64,000 bases of DNA from an uncultured Acetatifactor sp. (GTDB lineage: Bacteria > Bacillota > Clostridia > Lachnospirales > Lachnospiraceae): NCBI GenBank assembly GCA_910577235.1, contig CAJTMX010000016.1, forward strand, positions 30,780-94,779, given 5' to 3'. The translations under genes and the position numbers were made by a program. A model generated the notes under the pieces. That model ran no database searches. It was not told the DNA's origin and saw only the letters and a program-made list of their open reading frames with translations. Shown here piece by piece: positions 49,105 through 57,127 of the stretch. How positions within the stretch are numbered: the first letter of the stretch is position 1; each line of letters opens with the position of its first letter.

Positions 49105-50922
49105 ATGAGTTCTATAGAGCAGAGCAGAATACGCAATTTTTGTATAGTAGCGCATATTGATCACGGCAAGTCTACTTTGGCGGATCGGATCATTGAGAGT
49201 ACCGGGCTTTTGACCAGTCGGGAGATGCAGGCTCAGGTGCTGGATAATATGGAGCTGGAACGGGAGCGGGGCATCACCATCAAGGCCCAGACCGTGCGCA
49301 CGATCTATAAGGCCCAGGACGGGCAGGAATATATTTTCAATCTCATCGATACGCCGGGACATGTGGATTTTAACTATGAGGTCAGCCGTTCTCTGGCGGC
49401 ATGTGACGGAGCGATCCTGGTGGTGGATGCGGCCCAGGGTATCGAGGCCCAGACCCTGGCCAATGTATATCTGGCGTTGGATCATGATCTGGATGTGTTC
49501 CCGGTGATCAATAAGATCGATCTGCCCAGTGCGGAGCCCCAGAGGGTGATCGAGGAGATAGAGGATGTGATCGGCATAGAGGCTCAGGATGCCCCCCTGA
49601 TCTCCGCCAAAAACGGCATCGGCATCGATCAGGTGCTGGAGCAGATCGTACACAGGATTCCGGCTCCCGGCGGTAGTCCGGACAATCCGCTGCAGGCGCT
49701 GATCTTTGACTCTGTGTATGATTCCTATAAGGGTGTCATCATTTTCTGCCGGATCATGGAGGGCAGAGTGAAAAAGGGTTCCGTGATACGCATGATGGCC
49801 ACCGGGGCAAAACAGGAGGTGGTGGAGGTGGGGTATTTCGGAGCGGGCCAATTCATCCCCTGTGAAGAGCTCTCCGCCGGTATGGTGGGTTATATCACCG
49901 CTTCTATCAAAAATCTGAAGGAGACGGCGGTGGGCGATACGGTGACGGACGACCGCAATCCCTGCGGGGAGCCGTTGCCGGGCTATAAAAAAGTGCAGCC
50001 CATGGTGTACTGCGGCATGTATCCCGCGGACGGCGCCAAGTATCCGGATCTGCGGGACGCACTGGAAAAATTGCAGTTAAATGATGCCTCTCTGCATTAT
50101 GAGCCGGAAACTTCCGTGGCTCTGGGATTCGGATTCCGCTGCGGTTTTCTGGGGCTGCTGCATCTGGAGATCATACAGGAGAGGTTGGAGAGGGAGTACA
50201 ATCTGGACCTGGTGACTACTGCGCCGGGTGTTATCTACAAGGTATACAGGACCAACGGGGAGATCCTCGAGCTGACCAATCCCTCCAATCTGCCGGACCC
50301 CTCGGAGATCGAGTATATGGAGGAGCCTATCGTCAATGCGGAGATCATGGTCACCAGCGAGTTTATCGGCTCTATCATGGAGTTGTGCCAGGAGCGGCGG
50401 GGCCGTTATCTGGGCATGGAGTATATCGAGGGTACCAGGGCGTTGCTGAAATATGAGCTGCCATTGAACGAGATCATTTACGACTTTTTTGACGCTCTCA
50501 AATCCCGGTCCCGGGGGTATGCCTCCTTTGACTATGACTTGAAAGGCTATGAGCAGTCAAGTCTGGTGAAACTGGATATCCTGATCAACCGGGAGGAAGT
50601 GGATGCGCTGTCTTTTATCGTCCATGCGGATTCCGCGTACGAGCGGGGGCGGAAGATGTGCGAAAAGCTCAAGGATGAGATTCCCAGGCATCTGTTTGAG
50701 ATTCCCATACAGGCGGCGGTGGGGGGCAAGATCATCGCCAGAGAGACTGTCAAGGCCATGCGTAAGGATGTGTTGGCCAAGTGTTACGGAGGCGACATTA
50801 CCCGCAAAAAGAAACTTCTGGAAAAGCAGAAGGAGGGAAAGAAACGTATGCGCCAGATAGGCAGTGTGGAGATACCCCAGAAAGCTTTTATGAGCGTACT
50901 GAAACTGGATGACCGGAAGTAG
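49105..50922 (+). CDS. lepA: Elongation factor 4 (LepA)
   Basis: A 605-aa ribosomal GTPase that acts on stalled or mis-assembled ribosomes. G1 is AHIDHGKST, G2 RGITIKAQT, G3 DTPGHVDF and G4 NKID; the LepA-specific C-terminal domain contains KCYGGDITRKKKLLEKQKEGKKRM, a basic tRNA-contacting tail. Start at 49105, after GAGAGGAA; an earlier in-frame GTG adds 12 residues without family support. hemW follows two bases after the stop, so they are coupled. Confidence 0.97.
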   Translation: MSSIEQSRIRNFCIVAHIDHGKSTLADRIIESTGLLTSREMQAQVLDNMELERERGITIKAQTVRTIYKAQDGQEYIFNLIDTPGHVDFNYEVSRSLAACDGAILVVDAAQGIEAQTLANVYLALDHDLDVFPVINKIDLPSAEPQRVIEEIEDVIGIEAQDAPLISAKNGIGIDQVLEQIVHRIPAPGGSPDNPLQALIFDSVYDSYKGVIIFCRIMEGRVKKGSVIRMMATGAKQEVVEVGYFGAGQFIPCEELSAGMVGYITASIKNLKETAVGDTVTDDRNPCGEPLPGYKKVQPMVYCGMYPADGAKYPDLRDALEKLQLNDASLHYEPETSVALGFGFRCGFLGLLHLEIIQERLEREYNLDLVTTAPGVIYKVYRTNGEILELTNPSNLPDPSEIEYMEEPIVNAEIMVTSEFIGSIMELCQERRGRYLGMEYIEGTRALLKYELPLNEIIYDFFDALKSRSRGYASFDYDLKGYEQSSLVKLDILINREEVDALSFIVHADSAYERGRKMCEKLKDEIPRHLFEIPIQAAVGGKIIARETVKAMRKDVLAKCYGGDITRKKKLLEKQKEGKKRMRQIGSVEIPQKAFMSVLKLDDRK

Positions 50923-50924
50923 TT

Positions 50925-52091
50925 ATGGAAAATACTAAAAATTTGGAGATATATGTGCATATTCCGTTCTGCCGGCACAAATGCGGATACTGTGATTTTT
51001 TGTCCGCTCCTGCGGGCCGGGATACACAGGAAAAATACGTACAGGCTCTGGAGAGGGAGATAAGAGGCAGGGCGGCGCAGCATCGGGATTACATTGTGTC
51101 TACGGTGTTTATAGGCGGCGGTACGCCCAGCGTGCTGAAACCGGAGCTGATCGGGCGGATTCTGGATGCGCTCCGCTGCCTTTATAAGGTTTCTTCCCAG
51201 GCGGAGATCACGATGGAGGCCAATCCCGGTACGGTGGATCGGGAGTCTTTGGCGGGATATCGCCGGGTGGGTGTGAACCGTCTGAGTTTAGGTTTGCAGT
51301 CTTCTTGGGATGAGGAATTGACAGCGTTAGGGCGTATCCATACATGGCAGCAGTTTCTGGACGCGTATTCCGCGGCGGTGACAGCAGGTTTTACGCATAT
51401 CAATGTTGACGTTATGAGCGGCTTGCCCGGACAGACGCCCGACTCGTACGAGACTACTCTGCGGCGGGTGGCAGAGCTTGCGCCTGTTCCGGAGCACATT
51501 TCCGCCTACAGTCTGATTCTGGAGGAAGGAACAGATTTTTGGGAGCGCTATGGAGCGGGGGAGCTTATTCTGCCAGATGAGGACGCGGAGAGAGCGCTGT
51601 ATCAGCTGACAGGGCAGGTTTTGCGGGAATATGGATACCAGCGCTATGAGATCTCCAATTATGCAAAAAAGGGCTGTGCATGCCGTCATAATACAGGGTA
51701 TTGGACTCGGGAAAATTATCTGGGATTTGGCATTGGGGCGGCCTCTCTGATCGACAACGTCAGATTTCAAAACGGCAGGGAACTGGAAGCTTATCTGGAG
51801 GAGCCGTTGGGACAGAGAGAGCCCCTTTGTCTGCTGTCCGCGGCGGAGCAGATGGAGGAGTTTATGTTTCTGGGGCTGCGCCTGACAGCCGGTATCCCGG
51901 AACAGGATTTTCTGGATACTTTTCACTGCGGGTTGGAGCAGGTATATGGGGAGGCCATCCGTCGGCATATCGGGCAGGGCCTGCTGGCCTGGCAGGACTG
52001 CGGGGATGGACGTTACCTGCACTTGACGGAGAGAGGGCTGGATCTGGCTAATTATGTGATGGCGGATTTTCTGGAACCTTCGATGCCTTGA
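50925..52091 (+). CDS. hemW: HemW-type radical SAM protein (heme chaperone / coproporphyrinogen oxidase-like)
   Basis: A 388-aa radical-SAM protein. CRHKCGYC (Cys16, 20, 23) binds the 4Fe-4S cluster; GGGTPSVL and VNRLSLGLQS follow, and a C-terminal HemN-like domain begins near 290. It is HemW, which in other bacteria binds heme, rather than HemN, which oxidises coproporphyrinogen; it is shorter than HemN and lies after lepA as hemW usually does. Its role in an organism with little or no heme is open. sigK follows 73 bases later. Confidence 0.9.
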   Translation: MENTKNLEIYVHIPFCRHKCGYCDFLSAPAGRDTQEKYVQALEREIRGRAAQHRDYIVSTVFIGGGTPSVLKPELIGRILDALRCLYKVSSQAEITMEANPGTVDRESLAGYRRVGVNRLSLGLQSSWDEELTALGRIHTWQQFLDAYSAAVTAGFTHINVDVMSGLPGQTPDSYETTLRRVAELAPVPEHISAYSLILEEGTDFWERYGAGELILPDEDAERALYQLTGQVLREYGYQRYEISNYAKKGCACRHNTGYWTRENYLGFGIGAASLIDNVRFQNGRELEAYLEEPLGQREPLCLLSAAEQMEEFMFLGLRLTAGIPEQDFLDTFHCGLEQVYGEAIRRHIGQGLLAWQDCGDGRYLHLTERGLDLANYVMADFLEPSMP

Positions 52092-52164
52092 AAAAATTGG
52101 GAAATGCACCTGTAATGTCCCAGGCACATAGACTAGAGGTAAGAGTATCCTGTGGAGGCTGCGA

Positions 52165-52881
52165 TTGAAGACCTTTCAGAAACCTTTGACCTCAGGAGAA
52201 GAAACCTACTATGTCCGCCTGCTCCGGGAGGGAGATGCCGACCAGGCCAAGGCCGCAAAGGACATTCTCATAGAACGAAATCTGCGTCTGGTGGCTCATG
52301 TGGCCAAGAAATATCAGAATGTGGACGAAGATATGGAAGATATGATTTCCATCGGCTGTATCGGCCTGATCAAGGCTATAGACACCTTTGACGCGGGCAA
52401 GGGGCGGCTGGCCACTTACGCCTGCAGATGTATTGACAATGAACTGTTGATGCTGCTGCGCAGCAAGAAAAAGACATCCAGGGAAGTATCTCTCTTTGAA
52501 CCCATCGGGCAGGACAAAGAGGGCAACGAGATTCACCTGATGGACGTGATCGAGCAGGAGCAGCAGGACGTGGTGGAGACTCTGGAACTTCGGGGTAATG
52601 TCCGCAGGCTGATGACGCTGATGCAGCGGGAGTTGACTGACCGGGAGCGGGAGATATTGCTGCTGCGTTATGGACTGTGGGGAAACCGGGAACTGACCCA
52701 GAGCGAGATTGGGGAGAGATTGGGGATCTCACGGAGCTACCCATCTGTTATTATAGGGATAAAGTTAGGAAAACCATTAAATGGTCTACGGCTTTATCCC
52801 TATTTTTTATACCCTATTTACCAAACCCAAACTACCCAATCACATCTTGATCCAAACTACCCTTATTTTAAGCGGTCATAA
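52165..52881 (+). CDS. sigK: sigK 5' segment, interrupted by a skin-like element after codon 192
   Basis: Codons 1-192 are the late mother-cell sigma factor SigK. Region 2 is NLRLVAHVAKKYQNVDEDMEDMISIGCIGLIKAIDTF... and region 4 ends at TDREREILLLRYGLWGN and SEIGERLGISRSY. There the recognition helix breaks: the next 46 codons (to the stop at 52879) are unrelated, so the unexcised protein should not bind -35 sequences. The missing end is at 62127-62189. The start is TTG at 52165 with GGAGG at 52154-52158. There is no hydrophobic pro-sequence like that of Bacillus pro-SigK; the protein begins at KTFQKPLTS, as in C. difficile SigK. Joined at TA the product is 211 aa, a normal length. Confidence 0.93.
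   Translation: MKTFQKPLTSGEETYYVRLLREGDADQAKAAKDILIERNLRLVAHVAKKYQNVDEDMEDMISIGCIGLIKAIDTFDAGKGRLATYACRCIDNELLMLLRSKKKTSREVSLFEPIGQDKEGNEIHLMDVIEQEQQDVVETLELRGNVRRLMTLMQRELTDREREILLLRYGLWGNRELTQSEIGERLGISRSYPSVIIGIKLGKPLNGLRLYPYFLYPIYQTQTTQSHLDPNYPYFKRS
52719..52761 (+). other. attL: left junction of the sigK element
   Basis: The host half is CTCACGGAGC; TA at 52738-52739 is the shared core; the element half starts CCCATCTGTTATTATAGGGA at 52740. Crossover at TA is the only exchange within the shared bases that restores the SigK frame. Confidence 0.8.
52753..52808 (+). terminator. Terminator directly after the sigK 5' segment
   Basis: ATAGGGATAAAG (52753-52764) pairs with CTTTATCCCTAT (52792-52803), with an inner CCATTAAATGG, and six T follow. 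The 12-base string TTATCCCTATTT at 52794-52805 occurs again in the terminator after the 3' segment (62260-62271). Confidence 0.8.
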
Positions 52882-53059
52882 CCGCCGTAATGCCTCCCAG
52901 CTTGCGGGGCTTTCCAAGGGTCCGGTTATTGTCAGGGAACATCTGACTTATGACGAGGCGGTGCTGATGGTGACGGAGACCAATCTTAGGCAGCGTTCCT
53001 TTGGGGACATGAGTCATTCTGAGAGGGCATACTGTCTTGCACGGATTATAAGGAATTAA
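52862..53059 (+). pseudogene. ParB/Spo0J fragment
   Basis: About 65 codons that match the middle of ParB-type partition proteins found on clostridial conjugative elements: LSGHNRRNASQLAGL, then REHLTYDEAVLMVTETNL and QRSFGDMSHSERAYCLA. The N-terminal start and the C-terminal helix-turn-helix part are missing and the frame ends at 53059. It indicates the element descends from an integrative conjugative element. Confidence 0.8.
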
Positions 53060-53098
53060 AATCATGATTTTATACAGCAAATAGAGTGAGGTCCGTAT

Positions 53099-53239
53099 AT
53101 GAATAAGAACAGCAATAAAAACCACAACCAGGATTACAATAAAAAGAAACGTGTTACCATCAGTGTTCTGTCAGCGCTGGCTCTGTGCCTTGCCGCCTGC
53201 CTGGTCTGGTATATGGGGACAGGGAGAAACAGATTGTGA
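53099..53239 (+). CDS. 46-aa remnant: basic start plus one membrane helix
   Basis: An ORF with a polar, Asn/Lys-rich start (MNKNSNKNHNQDYNKKKRV) and one hydrophobic segment (SVLSALALCLAACLVWYM), ending soon after inside a 27-bp tandem repeat. Its stop is in the first repeat copy. It probably is the 5' stub of a secreted or membrane protein of the parental element. Confidence 0.4.
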   Translation: MNKNSNKNHNQDYNKKKRVTISVLSALALCLAACLVWYMGTGRNRL

Positions 53240-53277
53240 CGATAAATTGTAGGGAGAAACAGATTGTGACGATAAAT
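53221..53277. repeat. 27-bp tandem duplication
   Basis: The same 27 bases (AGGGAGAAACAG... through ...GATAAAT) occur at 53221-53247 and 53251-53277, three bases apart, so the period is 30 bp. It truncates the preceding ORF and looks like a slippage or deletion scar. Confidence 0.85.
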
Positions 53278-53398
53278 GCGATTGACAAAAAGAGAATGCA
53301 TTGATACAATAAAACCGTATATAGTTGTGCACAACAGTGAAAATGATATGGATATGCGCAATCGTTATCAAAGCCTAAGTTAGAAAGGGGAAGGTATC

Positions 53399-53706
53399 AT
53401 GAAAAAACTTGTAGTAATGGCTTTAATTGTCACATTGTTGTGTACTGGAATTGGTAGTATAACGGCATAGTAGCATTAGATTGCTCACACCAAAATACGG
53501 AAGATAAGGGTGAGGAGTGGCGGTCAACTGGGCGGGGATATAATCAACCCTATTCAACTTCTACAGGTACAATGGGATGTGGGGTAACCATAATGGAAAA
53601 ATATGACAGAAAGTTTTGCATTGACTGTAATTCTGTGATCCTCTCGCCAACTGGCGTGACTTGGGAATCTCACGAAATCACATCCCACAATGGCCCCAAA
53701 CCGTAA
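53399..53706 (+). pseudogene. Small secreted cysteine-containing protein, frameshifted
   Basis: Frame 1 starts with a clear ribosome-binding site (AAAGGGGAAGG) and a 23-residue signal peptide, MKKLVVMALIVTLLCTGIG..., and stops at 53468-53470. The frame beginning at 53470 continues at once with 78 coherent residues to a stop at 53704-53706: it has CSHQNTEDKGEEWRSTGRGY, MGCGVTIMEKYD and FCIDCNS. A single-base shift near 53460-53469 would join them into a secreted protein of about 100 aa with five cysteines. It is either a pseudogene, a sequencing error or ribosomal frameshifting. Confidence 0.55.
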
Positions 53707-53731
53707 TATCATATAGTTAAAATGTGTTTAT

Positions 53732-53764
53732 CAAGGGTATTCTTAACATACAAGAATACCCTTG
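53732..53764. repeat. Perfect 13-bp inverted repeat upstream of the lipoprotein gene
   Basis: CAAGGGTATTCTT (53732-53744) and AAGAATACCCTTG (53752-53764) flank a seven-base loop. With no T run after it, it is more like an operator or a stabilising 5' hairpin than a terminator. It lies 33 bases before the lipoprotein start. Confidence 0.7.
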
Positions 53765-53796
53765 CGTTGCTCAATGCTAAAATGAGGTATCCATTC

Positions 53797-56160
53797 ATGA
53801 AACATCGCATTCTATTTATTCTTGCAATCATATTATGCATACTGACATGTTGTGGGCGAGAGGAAGAGTTGCCACAGGCCAATCTGTCTACTGAGGGCAT
53901 TAGGGAGCGCCCTAATGGGGACTGGCGTATAGGGGAGTGGAAATATAATACTCTCTCCACGGGCACTACATATATACTGTATTTGACAAAGTATGTCCAA
54001 GGCTTGCGGTATGTGGACGAGACTTTTTACCCCGATGGGCCGGAAAAGAGCGATGTATATTTTGTCGGGGACAGAGTTTATGAGCTGGATACTTTTGCCA
54101 CTTATCTGGGAGCGGGCGAGGCGTCCCAGCCTGTGCATTATTTGAGCTGTTACAACGGTGAGACGGGGGAAATCTGGCATCGGAAAATCAGGACGCCGAA
54201 GTTGAAAGAGTATCCGGGAAAACAACAGCTCCTACAGCGGATAGATATTCTGGGGGAAGAGGAATATGTTCTGTATCTGAATGTTTTGAATCAGGAAGGC
54301 GAGGTACTCGCTTATGTAGCCCTGCGGACAGATGCGGACGGCAAACGTCTGTCTGCTACAGATCTGTATCCTGTAATGCAGGAGAATGGCATCAGAATCC
54401 AGGATAACTATGGATATGCCAGGGTATATACCGATCAGCAGGGATATTTTTATCTGCTTAACGATTACGGTCTGATCGGGTTAGAGGATGGAGAGATTCT
54501 GGTGATCAGTCCAGATGGGGAGATGATTGACAGAATGGGTTCTGACGCCCCCGAAACCAGCGCCCGCTATGTGATGAATGACCCTGATGGAAACGCTGTA
54601 TTTGAGGTATATGATTCCATGGAGCAGCAGCTTGAACTGTGGGGCTACCGTGGAACAGACGGAAAGAAAATATATGCGCAGGAGCAAATGGAAGAAGGAA
54701 TGTCCATGGCCATGTCATCTGAGGGATATGTGTTCTATGGAACACAGGACGGCTGTCTGTACCGTTGGGATCTTTATTCCGGAGTCCGCGAGTTATGCAT
54801 GGATTACAACTCTATGGGAATAGAGCCGTCGAGAGTCCGCATCGGGATTGGCACGGACGGGGAACCGTTTCTCTTCCAGGATTCTTCATCCATGCCTTTG
54901 ATATGTCTGTTGGGAACAGAGCCAGGCATAGCGCAGGAATCCATCCGCTTGTTTTGTTGCAGTTCCAATCAATATCTCAACCGCTGTGTCACAAACTTTA
55001 CTCTGGAACATGCGGATTGCGTCATCCAGACAGAAACTCTGGAAAGTTATGGCAGCGAACGGAAAGAACAGTGGACAAGGGCACTGGCAGATCTGGTGGC
55101 AGGTAAGGGTGCGGATATTTATTACATTCCTATTGACGATCTGGAAATGCTGTACGAGAAAGGAGCGCTGGCAGACTTGTCAGAAATGTTGCCTGAGGAA
55201 TACCAGGAAGTCATTTTTCCCGGCGCATTGGAGCTGGCAATCATTGATGGGAAACTTATAGGTTGCGCCCCCGACGCCAGTGTCAAAACCATTGTGGCAG
55301 ACCGCACCCTGTGGCCGGAAGATCACTGGACAATAAGGGAGGCATTGGCGTTACAAGACAGAAATCAGGAAGAGGAATACTACCTTTTAGACAGTTATTT
55401 CCGCAGGGCCGGATATGGCGATAATCTGCAATTATATATGTACAATCTGGCCGATTCTCCTTTTCTGGATCTGGATGAGGGAACTTGTGACTTTACGAAT
55501 CCTCTGTTTATACAGGTGTTGGAATTGATAAAGGATGAAAAAAGCCGTGGACGTAAAGAAGAAGAACACAGTATAGCTTTTTCATATAACATAGATGGGT
55601 TTGTGTCTTATAATCTCAGTGTGGGTGCCTACTATAATAAGGTGAAAAGCGAAGAAACCCCTATTTCTACGGAGGCTATGTGGACAGCGTATCCGTATTA
55701 TCCATTGGGCTATCCCACAGAGAATGGAACGGGGAGTTATTGGGATTGCGACGGCTGTGTGGTTGTGAATAAGAACACACAACATTGGGAGCAGGTTAAG
55801 CAGTTTCTGATTTCTCTCTACGACTATGACATGCAGAGTCAGGGGTCCGGTTGTGTGCGCAGGGATCTGGTGGGCGTTACAAAACATGAGACAAATCATC
55901 CGATTTGGGGGGACTGTCTTCTCTATTATGACGGTTTTGGATGGATGCATATATATGAAAACCCAGAGGGAGGAATGTGGCTGGAGGAGTACATAGAGTT
56001 TATGGATTCCTGTGTACCTGTAAGAAGAGGTACGGCTGAGATCGAAAATATCATTTATGAGGAGGCTGGCGGTTTTTTTGCTGGGGACAGAGATGCCCAG
56101 ACTGCTGCTGAACTGATTCAGAACCGTGTGCAATTGTATTTGAATGAAAGGGGTCAGTAG
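53797..56160 (+). CDS. Element-borne large lipoprotein, propeller plus solute-binding-like domain
   Basis: A 787-aa exported lipoprotein. The start at 53797 follows GAGGT and gives a signal sequence (MKHRILFILAIILCILTC) with a lipobox Cys near 18; the frame continues upstream, but the 13-bp hairpin covers that part. Residues about 40-370 are beta-rich with repeated WDLY-, YRG- and YNG-type segments, then 380-780 resemble extracellular solute-binding proteins (EYYLLDSYFRRAGYGDNLQLYMYN, NPLFIQVLELIKDEKSRG, IEFMDSCVPVR). The plan and C-terminal end (IENIIYEEAGGFFAG ... ELIQNRVQLYLNE) match the protein at 33722 (ETSFYFSG ... VIESRAELYFNE). It is the main cargo of the sigK element. No transporter genes are nearby. 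Confidence 0.72.
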   Translation: MKHRILFILAIILCILTCCGREEELPQANLSTEGIRERPNGDWRIGEWKYNTLSTGTTYILYLTKYVQGLRYVDETFYPDGPEKSDVYFVGDRVYELDTFATYLGAGEASQPVHYLSCYNGETGEIWHRKIRTPKLKEYPGKQQLLQRIDILGEEEYVLYLNVLNQEGEVLAYVALRTDADGKRLSATDLYPVMQENGIRIQDNYGYARVYTDQQGYFYLLNDYGLIGLEDGEILVISPDGEMIDRMGSDAPETSARYVMNDPDGNAVFEVYDSMEQQLELWGYRGTDGKKIYAQEQMEEGMSMAMSSEGYVFYGTQDGCLYRWDLYSGVRELCMDYNSMGIEPSRVRIGIGTDGEPFLFQDSSSMPLICLLGTEPGIAQESIRLFCCSSNQYLNRCVTNFTLEHADCVIQTETLESYGSERKEQWTRALADLVAGKGADIYYIPIDDLEMLYEKGALADLSEMLPEEYQEVIFPGALELAIIDGKLIGCAPDASVKTIVADRTLWPEDHWTIREALALQDRNQEEEYYLLDSYFRRAGYGDNLQLYMYNLADSPFLDLDEGTCDFTNPLFIQVLELIKDEKSRGRKEEEHSIAFSYNIDGFVSYNLSVGAYYNKVKSEETPISTEAMWTAYPYYPLGYPTENGTGSYWDCDGCVVVNKNTQHWEQVKQFLISLYDYDMQSQGSGCVRRDLVGVTKHETNHPIWGDCLLYYDGFGWMHIYENPEGGMWLEEYIEFMDSCVPVRRGTAEIENIIYEEAGGFFAGDRDAQTAAELIQNRVQLYLNERGQ

Positions 56161-56295
56161 GTAAACATTCCGATAAGAAAAGGATTAAGGGCGATAAAGA
56201 TATTAGCAGCCTCATCGTAATAGTATAATTCAGATGTTCAGTATCGGCGAAACAACCAGAACAGAACGGACTATAAGATGGAGAAGAAGTAAATG

Positions 56296-56338
56296 AAAAA
56301 GGGTGTGGATCTAAAAAAGATTCATACTCTTTTTATGT
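56296..56338 (+). terminator. Terminator after the element lipoprotein
   Basis: A 17-bp stem (56296-56312 with 56318-56334; three G-U pairs) closed by a five-base A loop and ending in five T. A reading frame that starts at 56293 is encoded by this hairpin and is not a real gene start. Confidence 0.8.
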
Positions 56339-56373
56339 TAAGAACCGCCCACGGCGGCAGAAAAGGAGCAATA

Positions 56374-56556
56374 ATGAAATATATAAAAAGAATGGCAGCA
56401 TTTTTGCGGCTTTTTATTTTGTGTTTTACCACCACATTCCCCGCCGGGGATACTGATGAAACTGCGTCAGTGGATCGGGCGGGGCATTCGCAGGGAGTCG
56501 GATACCTGTGTGTTCTCCATACTGGACTACCGTGCCGGTGGGCGGTACAGGAATGA
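56374..56556 (+). CDS. Short ORF with signal-like N terminus (remnant)
   Basis: 60 codons starting MKYIKRMAAFLRLFILCF after AAAAGGAG. The first 25 residues look like a signal peptide; the rest overlaps the next ORF in another frame and has no family pattern. Probably a 5' stub of a lost secreted-protein gene. Confidence 0.3.
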   Translation: MKYIKRMAAFLRLFILCFTTTFPAGDTDETASVDRAGHSQGVGYLCVLHTGLPCRWAVQE

Positions 56557-56662
56557 TGTTCTGGCGGCGCTGCCGGATATGCCCGTTACGGACAGGATCG
56601 AGGATTTGGGGCGGTTTATCAGGAGCAATAAGCCGGATGGATATTTTGAGGATGAGGGTTAG
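56456..56662 (+). CDS. Short conserved-looking ORF, 68 aa
   Basis: A soluble 68-aa frame (MKLRQWIGRGIRRESDTCVF, ILDYRAGG, GYFEDEG end). Hydrophobic and charged residues alternate as in a real domain, with no membrane segment. I cannot name the family. No strong ribosome-binding site precedes it. It could be a small accessory protein of the element. Confidence 0.4.
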   Translation: MKLRQWIGRGIRRESDTCVFSILDYRAGGRYRNDVLAALPDMPVTDRIEDLGRFIRSNKPDGYFEDEG

Positions 56663-56842
56663 GCAGTCATTCGGGCTGAACAGAGCAGAAAGGACTGTGG
56701 ACATACCGTCTGATGCAACGGCATAGGGATAATTTACCGACACTGAGTAGATCCCGGAAGAAATACAGGGGTTGTCATAGGACAATCCGTTTTTTTCATA
56801 GGATATACAACATATTAGGTGGGAGGGATTGACATCGGCGCA

Positions 56843-57085
56843 ATGATGGATCTGGAACAGTTAAAGGCAGTCAATCCTGACAAAGTCTCCAGAGACGAAC
56901 TAGTGGATATTCAGGATATTGTGGTGGATACTACACTGCCAAAGGAAGAAAGGATTGCGGATTTTATCCGTAAAATTGAAAATCCCTATCTGTGCAAGTG
57001 CGGAAATATTGTGGTACAATCCGTTTTTGAGCATACGGATATAACGCTTACGGAACTTCTGGCACAATACCTCAAAATGGGGTAG
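56843..57085 (+). CDS. DUF6870-like small protein of mobile elements
   Basis: An 80-aa acidic protein (MMDLEQLKAVNPDKVSRDEL, TTLPKEERIADFIRKIENPY, ending LLAQYLKMG). I associate the pattern 'DL..L..V....V.R..LVDI ... TLPKEER..DFI..I.NPY' with DUF6870 proteins encoded near recombinases of clostridial conjugative elements. Function unknown. It lies directly before the recombinase genes. Start could also be an upstream GTG at 56819 next to GGGAGGG. A small protein in this position would be a candidate directionality factor, but nothing in the sequence shows it. Confidence 0.55.
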   Translation: MMDLEQLKAVNPDKVSRDELVDIQDIVVDTTLPKEERIADFIRKIENPYLCKCGNIVVQSVFEHTDITLTELLAQYLKMG

Positions 57086-57127
57086 AAGAGTTTTCTGACT
57101 AAAAAACATGTTGGGAGGTCTTTTGTT

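Noticed and set aside
56293..56373. Start of an ORF at 56293 (MKKGVDLKKIHTLF)
   Set aside because: These codons are the arms of a 17-bp terminator hairpin, so the ORF start there is not real.
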